Of a DNA stretch of 64,000 nt, positions 1 through 12,291 are shown in pieces. Position numbers and translations under genes: made by a program. Within the stretch, counting starts at the first letter, position 1, and every line of letters starts with the position of its first letter. The DNA lies in NCBI GenBank assembly GCA_014058105.1, contig JACGCM010002114.1:1178001-1242000 (forward strand), in the 5' to 3' direction. The DNA is from Kingdonia uniflora. Taxonomy: Eukaryota > Streptophyta > Magnoliopsida > Ranunculales > Circaeasteraceae. The notes under the pieces were generated by a model. The model was not told the DNA's origin and ran no database searches. It worked only from the letters and a program-made list of their open reading frames with translations.

Positions 1-1139
1 GAACAAAGATTTTTGCTTTATCTCTAGACTTTAGAATCATCCTCCATGCCCAAGAGCAGTTATTAGGAATTTAAGGTCCCTAAAATTCTTACCCTTAACC
101 AGGTTGTTCTCCACCCATTTAGCCCAAGAACCTTTCTCTTTAGAGACAATTTTAAAAGTTTGCCTCATAATGGCAGCTTCATTCTAAACAGCTAACTAGT
201 CTTCTAAATCCAAGACCCCCGTCATTAACTGGGAAACAAACCTCACTCCAACCCAAAGGAGCTCTTTTTTTGGTAGACTCATGCCCATGCCACATAAACT
301 TATCACATATGAGTTCAATTTTGTCAATAAAGTACTTGGGAAGTTTAAGCACATTGATCCAATAAATGTGAATGCTTAGCATAACAGAATTGATCAATTG
401 CCTTCTTCCAGCAAAAGAGAAAGATTTAGTAGCCCAACTATGAATCCTAGCAACCATTATGTCAATTAAAATAGAGTAGTCTTTACATTTGAGTCTAGTT
501 GACACAAAAGACAAACCAAAATACTTGAAGGGAAAAGTATTCTCATAAAACCCTTAGATAAAGCATATCATGTCCCTAACTCCAGCTTCTACACCAGAGA
601 AGTACACAACAGATTTAAAGTGGTTGGCCTCTAACCCAGTAGAGCATTGAAAGATTTCAAGACAAGATCTAATGACCTTAGCTTAAATGATATCACCATT
701 TCAAAAACAAGTGAATCATCAGAAAAAACTAAGTGTGTGAGCATAGGTTTCTTGCACTTAAACTGAAGACCAAGAGTGCCCTCTTGTTACACTTTATTTT
801 CAAACATAAGCCCAAGATTTCTATGACAAGAACAAAGAGATAAGGGGAAATAAGATCCCCTTGCCTCAAACCTCATCCCCTAAAGAAGCCCATAAGAGAA
901 CTATTGGCAGTCACAGAGAAGAATATGGTAGTGATGCACTCCTTGGCCCAAAACATAAAAAGAGATGGGAAGTTATGAGACACAAGAGTGGTAAGAATAG
1001 TTTTCTAGCTGACTATGTCATAGGCCTTCTTAAGGTCTATCTTAGTAGTACATCTAGGATATGAAGACTCACTATGGTAGTTCCTAACCAACTCATGGGA
1101 AATAAAAAGATTATCATATTTTGTTGCTTTTTCAGTTAC
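1..1139 (-). pseudogene. LINE (non-LTR retrotransposon) reverse transcriptase remnant, cut by the left window edge
   Basis: Read on the minus strand, this encodes a plant LINE reverse transcriptase broken by several stops and frameshifts. Going 5' to 3', one sees an ISHELVRNYH-like stretch and then KIDLKKAYD near 1019-1052, which is the classic start of the LINE RT palm. An FSDDS active-site-like box (usually F-A-D-D) follows near 690-730. The longest open piece (179-514) has the C-terminal RT signature: GRRQLINSVMLSI, then KFMWHG, then GWSEVCFP and GGLGFRRL. The coding sense continues past position 1, so the 3' end with its poly(A) tail lies outside. Endonuclease sequence is not visible upstream. 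LINE RT is established from motifs; the clade (L1/RTE) was not determined. Confidence 0.85.
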
Positions 1140-1660
1140 TAATTTTATAGTTATAATGCTCAAAGAATAACACTAGCAAATCAAACTTCTTGCAGCTAAG
1201 GGAGTGTTTGTTTTTTGTCTTACTGCTAACTGAAGTGCTTAATAGGGATATTAAACACTTGAAGTGGTATTTCTTTATTGGCTTACTAGCCAGTAAGCAG
1301 TTGCTAGTAAGCCAAAACTAGTAAGCTGTTTTGACTAGCTTACTAGCAATTCAAGACTCATCTTTTTCTTTCCCCTACATTATCCCTTATCACCCGCGAA
1401 ATAAAATAATAATAAATTTATAAATAAAAAAAAGGCTTTGGCAAATGACACGCGAAAAATCTCAACAAAGATTTCTCTCTCCCTCTCTCTCTCTCTCTTT
1501 TCCCTTCCTTACCCCATATTACTTATGATTTTCTCCAATTTGCAAGTTTGCAAACACTCTCTCTCAACTCCCCCCGCAAACAAACATTCAACTATTGAGA
1601 AAATTATTTGGATTGAGAAATATATCTATCTATCTATTTATCTATACTATTAAGCCAATG

Positions 1661-2622
1661 ACCCTTTGACTGTTCGCGGTTCGTCATCCTCTTTTTTGGT
1701 AGTCCCTCCAACCAATAATAAAGTGACACGTGTAAAACTTTGTTATAATATTAAATTTTCTATGCACGAATCCCTAAAATTGTAGAGTTGTAACTCTTCA
1801 ACAACTATCAAGTTTCATCTCTCTTGAAGAGAATATCTCCAATTGTACCTTTTTGGAAAGGAAGCAACTCTTTTCATAACCCATTGAAACATTTGTTACT
1901 CTTTTCTATCAAAACTTTTACACCGATAAGTTTATTTTACTTTCCTCTGTCTCTTCATCACTCGCAACTCAAGAACATAGAATCCTAATTCATACTCTTT
2001 CTCTCTCTATATATATATGATTTTTGTTTAGATTTGCAGTTGTTTGATACGAATACGATATAGATTGGGTTGATTACTAATTGTTTGCATTCAAAACATA
2101 CTCTATCCAAGGGCCCTCTAAATTGGTACTGAATTTTAATCGTAGATCTTTAGGGAACTACTGCGTTCGTGAAGGTTATGGTAAATGATTCAAAGAAGAT
2201 TTAGTCATTATGGATTGACTTTTAGGAAAAGATGGGTTATTTACTCGCCTATTTATAGGCATTACTGCCACAATAAGAATGATCTATTGTGCCAATTATA
2301 GGGCTCATCAAAACATTGCCTTGAAATGGTGTAAAACCTATATATCTTCTTACAAGTTTTTTTTAATCTGTTTTCATATTGTTTTGGATTTGATTTGCCG
2401 TAATATTTAATTGGTGAATGACTTCCTCTGTTGGGTTGTTTATATTTATATAAAGATGGACATTAATTACTTAGATAAAACCCAATTCAGTCATTGCTCC
2501 AAAATTGGTACATATTTACTATTTGTTATTTGTTATTTGCTTATCTTTTTTATCTTTTTTCTTTATTTTAACAATTCCATGTAACTTTAGTTATCACTTT
2601 GGTGTTTTTCTTTCAGTCACTC
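1661..2622 (+). repeat. Diverged repeat family, copy A (full-length form)
   Basis: First of three related units. It starts with ACCCTTTGACTGTTCGCGG and has CCAATAATAAAGTGACACGTG, a CT-rich tract, AAGGGCCCTCTAAATTGGT, a segment with GGTTATGGTAAATGATTC, and ends near TTTCTTTCAGTCACTC. Copy C matches it throughout. The sequence just before it (1641) reads TCTATACTATTAAGCC, which resembles the 5' ends of plant Helitrons, and an ACCAATAATAA..GACACGTG block also occurs in many of them. The AAATTGGTAT box followed by GTAGATCT could alternatively be a retrotransposon primer-binding region (TRIM-like). The class is unresolved. Confidence 0.6.
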
Positions 2623-2653
2623 AAGAACATAGAATCCTAATTTATATTTTTTT

Positions 2654-2688
<35 letters not shown>

Positions 2689-3100
2689 ATGTGTGTGTGT
2701 GTGTGTTTGTTTATTTTAGGATTTTAGTTTGGATTTGCGGTTGTTTGATGCAAATATGATGTAAACTAGGTTGATTACTACTTCTATGTGTTCAAAACAT
2801 ACTATATCTAAGGGCCCTCTAAATTGGTATCAAATTTTAAGCGTAGATCTCTAGGGAACTACTACATTCGTGAAGGTTATGGCAAATGATTCAAAGAAGA
2901 TTTAATTATTATGGATTGATTTTTAGGTTAAAAAAAGGGTTATTTATTAGCCTATTTATTGGCGTTACTGCCACAATAAGGATGATCTATTGTGCCAATT
3001 ACACAGGCTCATCCAAACATTGCCTTGAAATGGTGCAAAACCTATATCTAGCAAAAAAAAAAAAATTGTTTTCATATTGTTTTGGATTTTAATTGCCACA
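2623..3100 (+). repeat. Diverged repeat family, copy B (5'-truncated)
   Basis: Begins abruptly at TCAAGAACATAGAATCC, which corresponds to about 300 bp inside copy A (near 1970), so the leading part is missing. It then follows copy A through the CT/GT microsatellite (2656-2708), the GGGCCCTCTAAATTGGTAT box and the GGTTATGGCAAATGATTC segment. It stops at GTTTTGGATTTTAATTGCC, where copy C begins. The junction from A to B lies at a shared CACTC/ACTCAAGAAC word, consistent with a microhomology deletion or unequal exchange between tandem copies. Confidence 0.6.
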
Positions 3101-4146
3101 ACCCTAGACTTTCGCGGTTCGCCGTCCTCGTTTTTGGTCTGTCCTACCAATAATAAAGTGACACGTGTACAACTTTGTTAGACTACTAAACTTTCTCTAC
3201 ACGAATCCTTGAAATTGAAGAGTTGCACCTCTTCAACAACTATCAAATTTCATCTCTCTTGAAGAGAATATCTCCAATTGCACCCTTTTGAAAGGAAATC
3301 AACTCTTTTCAAAACCCATTGAAATACCTGTTACTCTTTTCCATAAAAACTTTTACACTAATAAGTTTATTTTACCTTCCTCTATCTCTTCATCACTCGT
3401 AACTCAGGGACGTAAAATCTTAATTCTCTCTTTCTCTCTCTTTCTCTCTCTCAATTTTTCTCTCTCCTGTGTTTTAGGATTTTTATTTGGATTTGCGGTT
3501 GTCTGATGCGAATACGATATAAACTGGGTTGATTACTACTTTTATGCGTTCAAAACATACTATATCCGCTAGTTAGGAGAATGGTGAAAAATGATAAACC
3601 CGACGAACTTCTGGATTCCAAAAAAAAATGCGTACTTTATCCAAGGGCCCTCTAACTTGGTACCAAATTTTAATCGTAGATCTTTATAGAACTACTCCGT
3701 TCTTGAAGGTTATGGTGAATGATTCAAAGAAGATTTAGTCATTATGGATTAATTTTTAGGAAAAAATGAGTTTTTTATTCGCCTATTTATTGGAGTTCCT
3801 ACACAATAAGGATGATTTATTGTGCCAATTATAACGCTCATCTAAACATTGCCTTCAAATGGTGCAAAACCTATATCTTCTAGCAAGTTTTTTTAATATG
3901 TTTTCATATTGTTTTGGATTTTATTTGCCGTAATATTTAATTGGTGAATGACTTCTTCTGCTAGGTTGTTTATATTTATATAAAGATGGGCATTGGTTTC
4001 TTAGATAATACCCAATTCAGTTATTGCTCCAAAATTAGTACATATTTACTATTTATATTTTACTTTTATTTTTTTATTTTTTTTCTTTATTATAACGATT
4101 TCATGTAACTTTAGTTGTCACTTTGATGTTTTTCTTTCAGTCACTC
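3101..4146 (+). repeat. Diverged repeat family, copy C
   Basis: Starts with ACCCTAGACTTTCGCGG and follows copy A through CCAATAATAAAGTGACACGTG, the CT-rich tract (3422-3456), AAGGGCCCTCTAACTTGGT and the GGTTATGGTGAATGATTC segment, ending near TTTCTTTCAGTCACTC. It has a roughly 60 bp insertion near 3560-3630 relative to copy A (around TGGTGAAAAATGATAAACCC). There is no long open reading frame shared by the three copies, so the unit looks non-coding. Confidence 0.6.
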
Positions 4147-4651
4147 CAATCCAAAAAAAACAAACAAACAAAAAAACATTCAATCCGCTAATCTTATAGT
4201 TTTTTCTCCTCTACCAGCCTCTCCTGACCACCACTGTACAAAATTTCGGTCAATTAGAAATGAAAAAGCTACTTTTTAAGATAAGAAAATGTTTGAGAAG
4301 GAAAGTTGCACGCGCATCGCACATATCTGTATGTGAAGCAACTCTACATGTATGTGCAGCTTTTGTAGTGAAGTGCAGATTTTGGAATGGTGAAATGTTT
4401 ATGAGGACATAAATAGAAGGCAAGAGAATGAGGTATACTACATAACCCATACATTCTTGTTTTCAAATCAATACATTCATGCTTTCAAGCACATATCTCT
4501 TTTACATAGATGTTTTTATTTTAAACTCCTTAATGAATTCATCTAGCCCCATCTCCACAGTGACCTTCATATTAAGCTTTACATTCTTGCCTTCCTTTGA
4601 AATCTTCTAAAGTAACCTTCAACCACTGAAAATTGCCACAAGTAAAGCATT

Positions 4652-5015
4652 TCAAATACTTTTGTGCACTATGATCTTGCCTAGAAGTAATAAGCATCTT
4701 TGTCCCAACACAACCTTGTACTTCACATTTGGATTCTTTCCAAAGGCAATCTCAAATCCAATAAGATGAACCACCACACCACCCAAAACACCCACTTCCA
4801 GAGGAGATCCCAATAGAACTTCCAGATTAGACATTTACATCAGATAACCATTGAAATTCAGTGCATTCTGAGTGTTGACACTTGAGATATTTTTCGTAGT
4901 AGTTTTTTGTTGTGTATGAGGTCATAAGCTTCCTAATGCCATCAGAATGAGGAAACCTACATTTGGTGTATAGCCAAGGGCAATAGTCAGGGGAGTGGCC
5001 TTGAAGGTTACACAT
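4652..5015 (-). pseudogene. GRF-type zinc-finger protein remnant inside the DNA transposon
   Basis: Minus-strand ORF 4827-5015 encodes a short protein with CPWLYTKCRFP, then MTSYTTKNYYEKYLKC, then a Q-H-S-E-C-x-x-F-Q-W stretch. This pattern (Cys pair, N-x-x-x-x-Y-x-x-C, C-x-F-x-W) is that of the GRF zinc finger, which in plants is often found in small transposon-associated proteins. A second open piece (4652-4834) overlaps it in another frame and may be a frameshifted continuation with a hydrophobic segment. The first metal-ligand position is uncertain. No start or promoter could be assigned. It could be the DNA-binding accessory protein of the element, or captured host sequence. Confidence 0.45.
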
Positions 5016-6377
5016 TACACACTACAATTTGGAATAAATGACATAAATTAGACAGTACAAAGTACAAAATTAAACACCCTATGTTCATAAATATATTAGA
5101 CTTAACCACCTCTATTTGTAACTAACTTAAGTTTTAGTCTTTTCCCTCTTAAATTTGATTCATGGACTAAAAGCTTTATTTTTTTCAATTAAAATTGAAA
5201 CTAAGCTTATAGTAGTGTTAACTTACATTTGTTTGTATTTCAGAACCACCTCCCATGGAAATTTTATTTTAATTTTGATTAGGGTTCCAAGAAACTTCGG
5301 GGAAGCTCAGGTTGGAGATGAAGACAGGTAAGAGATTCAATTTATGGGATAAATTGGAGAGAGGGAGATAGGAAAAGGTTTTGGCCGCAACGATGAGCCA
5401 ACGGTCAATAGTTGTGCATCGTCCAGTAACTGCAAGTAAGTATCTCGATGCTGTGACTTTTATTTATTTATTTAAATTCAAAAAGGGCAAACCTGTCTTT
5501 AATATTTGTTGATTTCAGTTAAATGTGGGTCAACTGCGGTCAATTGCAGTTGACCATGGTCAAACTGCAAAAACGAGGACTATAATTGTTTTTTTGCTAA
5601 ATGGCGGGACTTGAGTCAAATATCCATATAAATATCATGACATAAGTAAAAAAAAACTCGTTCAAAAACCATGATTTGTTTGAGATTATATGAGATGGGT
5701 TGCTTTCGATCTAATTTGAGTCATAAAAGGAGATTATATGAGAAACTGATTTTGGAATCCTAGTTTGGAACTTGAATTTTGATCTAATTTGATGGAGTTT
5801 CAGTATGGAGCGGATGGGAATGAAAAAATTATGAGCATGATGATTTGATCTTCCGGTAATTAGGTTTCCTCAGTTCAATGGTGGAGATAGACAGTGAGAG
5901 TGTGTGTAAGAGAGAGAGAGAGAGATGGTTAGGCAAATGGGGGAACTAAGTAGCGCTCCAGTTTAGACCATGTGTAGTGATCGCAACAGTATATTGAAAA
6001 TGATCTAAACCTTTAATTCAAACTCGAAATCGAGAAAATAACAACCTGTTGCCTAATATCACGTGAGAAACACGCGTGGGCATATTGGTCAGTTCAACAA
6101 AATATGACCAGTCAAAGCTTGGTCAGATGGAAAATGGGGTCCAACAACTCATTTTGGCCAACTCTGGGGGCAAGCACGAATTCGAGTCAAATAGTGCGGG
6201 GTAAGCGCTAATTTTCGCTTATTTTTATAACATGGGTATTAAAGACATCTATTAGTATTCAACACTTTTTAAAAATAAGACGTCATAACAGCCAACACTT
6301 CAAAGCATTCACACTTCAGCACTTCAAATCATTCAGCAACATTCGGCATTCGGCACTAAAAAAGCAAACACCCCCTA

Positions 6378-8405
6378 AGTAATTAGTTATCACACGTTAT
6401 TAATTTCAGTGAGAATCATATGTTAAATCTGATGTTCAAAAGGTAGTTACAATCTCACAGAATTGGTATGATTTTCTTTTCTTTTTATTTTCCAATCTAG
6501 TTTCAAAAAATAAAAAACACATTCTTAGTTTTTGCGTCAAAAATTGAGAAAAAAATGATATAATTTTTTTATTCTTTGGGAAATATCAAGATATAAATCT
6601 TGAATGTCATATTTTATACTCGAACCCCTTCTCATTTTTCTTATTATTACTATTATATTTTTATTTATTATCAAGCTCGGAGATTTATCTATTTGCTATC
6701 ATCCATTCTTCTCTTGTTTTTGTATTTTTTTTTTTTTTTGAGAGAGAGAGAGAGAATTTAAAAAGTCTAACCAACATAAGGTAATACACATAGGACCTGA
6801 CCTTTAATTGATCAAGCATTAAAATGTTTTCAACGTACACTGTTTTAGATACAGGTCTGATGTCTAATGAGCAAAATATTTTTCTCTCCAAGGCATGATC
6901 GCGGCATGCATTAGTATGCCTCAAGAAATGGTAAATTTGTCAGTCATATTTGGCTTCAGAGTTTGCCAATGCGACAATCAACTATCTTTCTTTGCAGGGC
7001 TCTGTAGGCCTAGTCCCGAAAAGGTGTAGTAGCTTTTTGGCATGTACAAAATCTCACAGTTTCTGAAAATAATGAAAATAAAAATCTTCGATTCTGATTC
7101 TATTTCTTTACTAGGTGATCGAAAATTGATTAGTGGAAACCACAAAATCTGATTACAGTTCAGGTAGTCCGGGTAATCTGACAGAGTAACAGACAAGAGA
7201 GATAAGGAGACGATCTACATCTTTGAAAGTAGTAAGTCGCCTTCGAATCATGTTGGACTCTAATATTGCACATATTAAGTAGCCTCAATAAAGTTAGATG
7301 AAAGCATTTTTATAGATCTCTTCAGCAAGATTTGGAGCTTAAAAAGGCCAATGTTTTCACTTTCAAAATCTCAGCAAACCACAATTAACAAAAAAGTTTT
7401 ATCAGTGTGAAATTCTCAAACCAGGGAAATTGGGGTTCATAATGTATTACTATCTTCAATAAGGCGTACACAACTTTTTTACCTTTGAATTTAAAGGTGC
7501 ATGTATTCTCATCGAGATATTGAGTTACATATAACGAATTTAGATTTATATTGACAACATTACGTTATCACAATTTTCTTTTTTTCTTTTTTTTTTTCTC
7601 CATAACAATGTGGTAAACGAGATATTTGTACTTTTATCTCTGCCAACAGCTCAAGTTTTCCATGAAATGTTCAAATTTTGCATGTATTATCTTCATTCAA
7701 GAGATTGTAACTAATTTTCATCATTGTTGCTATCTATATCTTATAGCTCCGGCCAAATGAGGTAAAGATGCACTTAAAACATTCAGTTTATCACCACTCA
7801 ACAGAATTTGGACATACCGTGCATCTTCAATTACATAAGAAGCAACAAGGACAACTAAAATCTCAGTGTAGATGGTGCTAAATTCTAATCTCGTAACACT
7901 TATATGTTTCATTGTGACACAAATCAAGTATTTGCTCTATAAATAGGACAGAAGTATACTTACAAATACTTCAGTGGGATACAAAGCAAGAATTTGCTCT
8001 ATAAACAATAGAGAAATGTAGATGAATATCCGAAACTGTTATCTTGTTAGGCAAACTTAAAATTCTGCAGTGTTTAACAATTTCTTACAGAACACAAAGA
8101 ACATATAGAAAGATATAAATCTTAAATATGGAACCATTTACAGGAGAATACATAAAAATGACTGAATGTCATACTATGAGCTCAAACAATACGCCTCCAT
8201 ATAAAAATAAAGAGTACACAAAGTCGAGAATAGAGACAAAAGTTTCAATTATTTATTTCTATATCACTTTAACTTGCCAATATTGCCAATATTTACTCGT
8301 GTGATACAAGACAATGTACATGAACTTACCTTTATGGGAAAGTTTCGCAACTACTACCTACAAGTTACACAAATATACCTTTACTCGGATGCGTTTCATT
8401 GGTCA
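6378..8405. other. Intergenic, no gene recognised
   Basis: AT-rich stretch with poly-T/poly-A runs and a short GA microsatellite at 6741-6755. The part next to 8406 should hold the 3' UTR of the lipase-like gene. One minus-strand ORF (7730-7927) has a moderately protein-like composition but could not be assigned or linked to the neighbouring gene by splice signals. Confidence 0.5.
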
Positions 8406-11400
8406 TTAGGGAGCATCTATATCTTTCTTCAAATAAAGATTCCCTGATTTGTTTCTATTGAAAAGTTTTGCAACTAGATGATCCCAGTTAGTTCTTCCTT
8501 CATTTGACTTTGACATTCCAAGAGACTCGTTTTTAGTTTCAGAATCTTTGGGAAGTTCCTCTTCTAGTGTTTCTGAGTGAGGTATGTTCAAGGTGACAGC
8601 CCTTTCAAGTGCATCCTTGTGTTCCTTTTCTTGTGTTTGCATCCTCTCGAACCTCGGTACTGTTGGAGCAGTAGTCACTGTCTCAGCATCGCCCTGCATC
8701 ATCTGTGTGAAGTGCAGAACCCCGTCAAACTTTGAAGAAATGAAGCTCATAGTCTAATCTGAACTTGTAATAACCCATGCTCCTTCGAAAAATTCATAGG
8801 AGGTATCACATTAAAAGAAATGTGCCAATAGGATAGACTAGTGATAATAAAAATAATTAAGATAGTCTAGACATGCTGTAACAGCCGGTCTAGACATGCT
8901 GTAACAGCCCTGGTAATATAAGTAACTATTAAAGAAAGGCAGGTGTTAGTTAAACTGTTAGACCGCACAAAACTTGTAGTTATTGTGAAGTTTGTGGTTC
9001 TGTCACATAAACATTTATAATCCAATACTTTACTACATTCTGGAGATTTGCAGGAGCACTTAACGAAGATCAAGGATGGTTTTACAGATGGAACGGTCAA
9101 TAGGGTTACAGATATCTGCTGTGGTTTCCCACCAAGATTTCTTGTGACCCCTCCAATGGGGGATACTACACAAACCATTCAATTCACAATATAGATATAT
9201 TCCCTGCTTTAAATGAAATAGTTCCTCTATTACAATTTAGATTCATTTACTTCATTTATTTCATATAAAATAGTTGAATTTATGTATTTCACTTATTTTT
9301 GTGTAGGATATAATATACTTTTATGTAAGAAAGATGAGTTGGCAACATTGGTGCAATTAATCTTTTTCCTTTGGGTAGCAGAGGAATCTTACACCAAGGA
9401 TACAGGAAAAAAAATATTGGAGCTTGGCCACTAAATAGACTTAAAACAAAAATCTGTCTCAACACATGGAACAAGTGTGTTTTAAGTTTCTGTGACTGTC
9501 TTTTCTTTAGTTCATACTTGTTCTCATATATGTTATTAACTTATTATCCAGATGTCACTAAGGATGAGAGATAGCCTCGCATAAGCCAAAAACGACTACA
9601 AGGACAAGTAGAACTGTCTAGCTCATTGTTTGCGATATTTGCCTATTCTATTCTGTGTTTCATACTTTTTACCTGGAATCTTTAACTATTGTACTTGATA
9701 AAAAAAAAATGGAGGTTAGTAATGAAATTATGTTTTAGCACAAAATATATAGCATGAAATACACTCGCAATTCATTAAGAAATATGATCAGACCCCTTAC
9801 TTACATCTAGAGCTTTTTGTGCTTCTTTTTCTATCCAAATAATTCCATGATCTGATGTGGCATTGCATGATAGGACAATATGTTCAAACCTTTCCTCAAC
9901 AGGAATTGCAGTCCTCACCTCTGGAGGAAACCTCCCACATCTGTACAGTATAAACAATGGCAAACTCAGTTTTACAATCAAAATTTCCATATCACTAATG
10001 ACTACTTCAAGAGTATTAATTAAAACAGTGAACGGATAATTCAATTTCAAGTATAACCGCCATATCAATCTTGTGCTGGCCTCATATCCTTCCCGTATAG
10101 GTCATGAATCGCCTTAATAATTCATAAACAACATTTTGACTCACATCTCGAAAGTATATGACACAAGAATAATATTCTCTAGATTTTCACATGTCTCCAC
10201 ATTCCAAAATTATGAGATTAATCAGGCGTTGCCCCTCACATTTTACAGTCTAGAAGTATACAACGAATCATATTAAATGGAACTGTTTATATTGTTGTAC
10301 TATTTGAGACCCATTCAAATAGGACACCTGTCCCACATTCAGTCACATAAATTTGCAGTCAGAATAGTGATAATCCTAAGATTAGGATGTCCACTGTTTG
10401 GTGACATTGGTTAGTCCATAATTGAAGAACATGGCAATTGTTTACAAGGATAAAGATTTAGAACGGGGGTGTTAATACCTGCAAAATTTTCTTTCTACAA
10501 TATGATACATCCTTCCAGGAGCATAAAGACGTCTTGGATCTCTAAGCTTTCTGCCTTCTGGTATGAAGGTGTCTCTCAGACAATACAAAGGTAATAAACA
10601 GGGCAAGCTGTCCAAACCATTAAGACCTGATATAAGAGATAATGATATTTCACTCCTTAAAATGACGATAAGTCCAAGAAATTTGCTCCATTGAAAAAAA
10701 TGAAAAAAATATATATATGTGCATTAACCAAAACAAACTACATGGTGTCAAAAGTCATCAAGATAAAATAACTAACCATAAGATTGATCTAAAAATATCT
10801 TCCAATGGCGTCGCCGTTCTTGGTAAGAAGTCATCCTGGAAAAGATAATGGTTAAGGCAATCAGTTATTAGATTGTAAAGAGATTCCAAATGTAACACAC
10901 AGAGCAAAATGCTGAATTTAGCGGATATATTTGTCAGCCAATATTTCGAGACATCCTCGATATAGAGGAACAATGGCAGGTATCCTCGATATACACTATA
11001 TAAAAACAACAAAGTGTACTATAGATATAACATATATGATCATTACTTTACCCGATATATTCTTATAAATTGCAAAATAACCACTCAATACTATTCTAAA
11101 AAAAAATTTGAGCCAATATATCGTATTGAAATTTGACAGCTGATTTTTTGATGTATTTGACAAATATTTTTAAAGTATTGAAGCTAAATTGATCCGTGGT
11201 TCCATTCCACAAGATAAGAATATGGTCAGGAAACCATTTAACTACTAAACCCCTATATGTCTGTCATAACGACCAATTTATTTTCAACTTAAAAAAAAAA
11301 CTAGTATATTTTTCTCTATACTCCTTCAATATGCATGCTTTCTCTCATGAGATGTTAATTATAACTGTCCCATCAAATATGCTATTCTTAAAATAATAAT

Positions 11401-12291
11401 AATAACTAGGCCCCCCATCATGCACATGTATTGTGCATCAAGCTCATAGCTCGTGATGATATTAGCTTAAATTTGAAGGAAGCACCTTTTCCCTTAGGAA
11501 AATGTACTGAAAAAGTTAAAGCTCGTGGATGATATTGGTAACTGCACGTCTAGCCTAACCATGTTATTAGTGAGTAATAAAAAGTTTACCTGCAGGATAA
11601 CCGAGTTAATAACATCGGCATACTTAACAGCCAAATTAAGCGACATACACCTAGCAGGCGCAACCGCATAACACTTGACCATACTCCTGGACACCCCACC
11701 CAGCGCATCGCCATGATTAACAACTAGCACGGCCATCAACGCGGCCACCCCACTCCCAAGCGAATGCCCTGCAAACACAATCTGATACCTCTTCCCATTC
11801 TCAACCCACAACCGTTTCAACGTCTCAGACTCTTCCTTCAACAACCAAATTGCAGATTTCAACAACCCATGATGCACAAACCCACCATCAAACATTTGCA
11901 TCCCCAACTTGTTATCTAACAACACCTTGTAATCACTCTCTTTAGCTAAGTTTAACCCACGGACGGCTAGGATGATTTGTTCGTTGTTGTGATCGAGGTA
12001 GATGATGTAAGGTGGAGATTGGTTTTGGGTTTGTTCGTATGTGACTCGTTTGATTACCCAGTCTGGGTTAAGACGATATCCACCGTTGAATGGGGGGAAT
12101 TTGGGATTGTGGAGATCGGGTTCATTGACGGCTAGGATTACTCGGCAGATGTGAGGGATGATGGTGAACTCGGAGGGGGTTGAGAGTGGCCATGTGATGG
12201 AGTCGTTGGAGCCAATGTAGGTGCAACGTTTGTAGATCCAGCGTGTGAAGCCGAAGCAAGCCACGCATTCGAGTCCGCACGTGAGTGACAT
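8406..12291 (-). CDS. Class-3 lipase-like alpha/beta hydrolase (calmodulin-binding heat-shock-protein family), 5 exons
   Basis: Exons (minus strand): 11590-12291, 10777-10835, 10479-10607, 9805-9940 and 8406-8702. All introns are GT-AG, the phases add up, and the joined frame gives 440 aa. Exon 1 (residues 1-234) holds the hydrolase fold with a GHSLGSG nucleophile elbow (Ser177). A nearby PARCMS segment follows. Exons 2-4 continue with DDFLPRTATPLEDIFRS, a Cys-rich CLPCLLPLYCLRD segment, RRLYAPGRMYHIVER and CGRFPPEVRTAIPV. The last exon is acidic with an ERAVTLNIPHS box. From memory this matches the plant family containing Arabidopsis At3g49050, named calmodulin-binding heat-shock protein and related to sn-1 diacylglycerol lipases. 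The start is the first ATG of the open frame and fits the family N-terminus. Activity and substrate are not shown by sequence. It looks intact. Confidence 0.9.
8865..8909. repeat. Two perfect 22-bp tandem copies in an intron of the lipase-like gene
   Basis: The word GTCTAGACATGCTGTAACAG plus CC occurs at 8865-8886 and again at 8888-8909, separated by one base, inside the 1.1 kb intron 4. The perfect identity points to a recent duplication. Confidence 0.9.

Larger units (their letters stand above)
1200..6374. mobile_element. Putative PIF/Harbinger-like DNA transposon with TAA target duplication
   Basis: The left end GGGAGTGTTTG (1200-1210) and right end CAAACACCCCC (6364-6374) are inverted copies with one mismatch in 11. 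Both are flanked directly by TAA (1197-1199 and 6375-6377), the target-site type of the PIF/Harbinger superfamily, whose ends typically read GGG..GTGTTTG. Just inside, both ends have similar AT-rich subterminal sequence with repeated AAGTG/CACTT words. The 5.2 kb interior holds three copies of an unrelated repeat (1661-4146) and a GRF zinc-finger-like ORF remnant, but no recognisable DDE transposase. It could be a non-autonomous or heavily decayed element. Superfamily assignment is inference from ends plus TSD; a chance pairing of short ends is possible. Confidence 0.55.

Noticed and set aside
861..1064. Plus-strand ORF in the LINE
   Set aside because: It is the antisense shadow of the minus-strand RT (KIDLKKAYD is on the other strand).
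7730..7927. Protein-like minus-strand ORF (EILVVLVASYVIEDARYVQ)
   Set aside because: Composition is suggestive but no family, start or splice partner could be found; possibly a decayed exon.
8867..9178. 103-codon minus-strand ORF in the lipase-like gene intron 4
   Set aside because: It lies between well-fitting exons, shows no domain, and its inclusion would break the reading frame of the remembered family.
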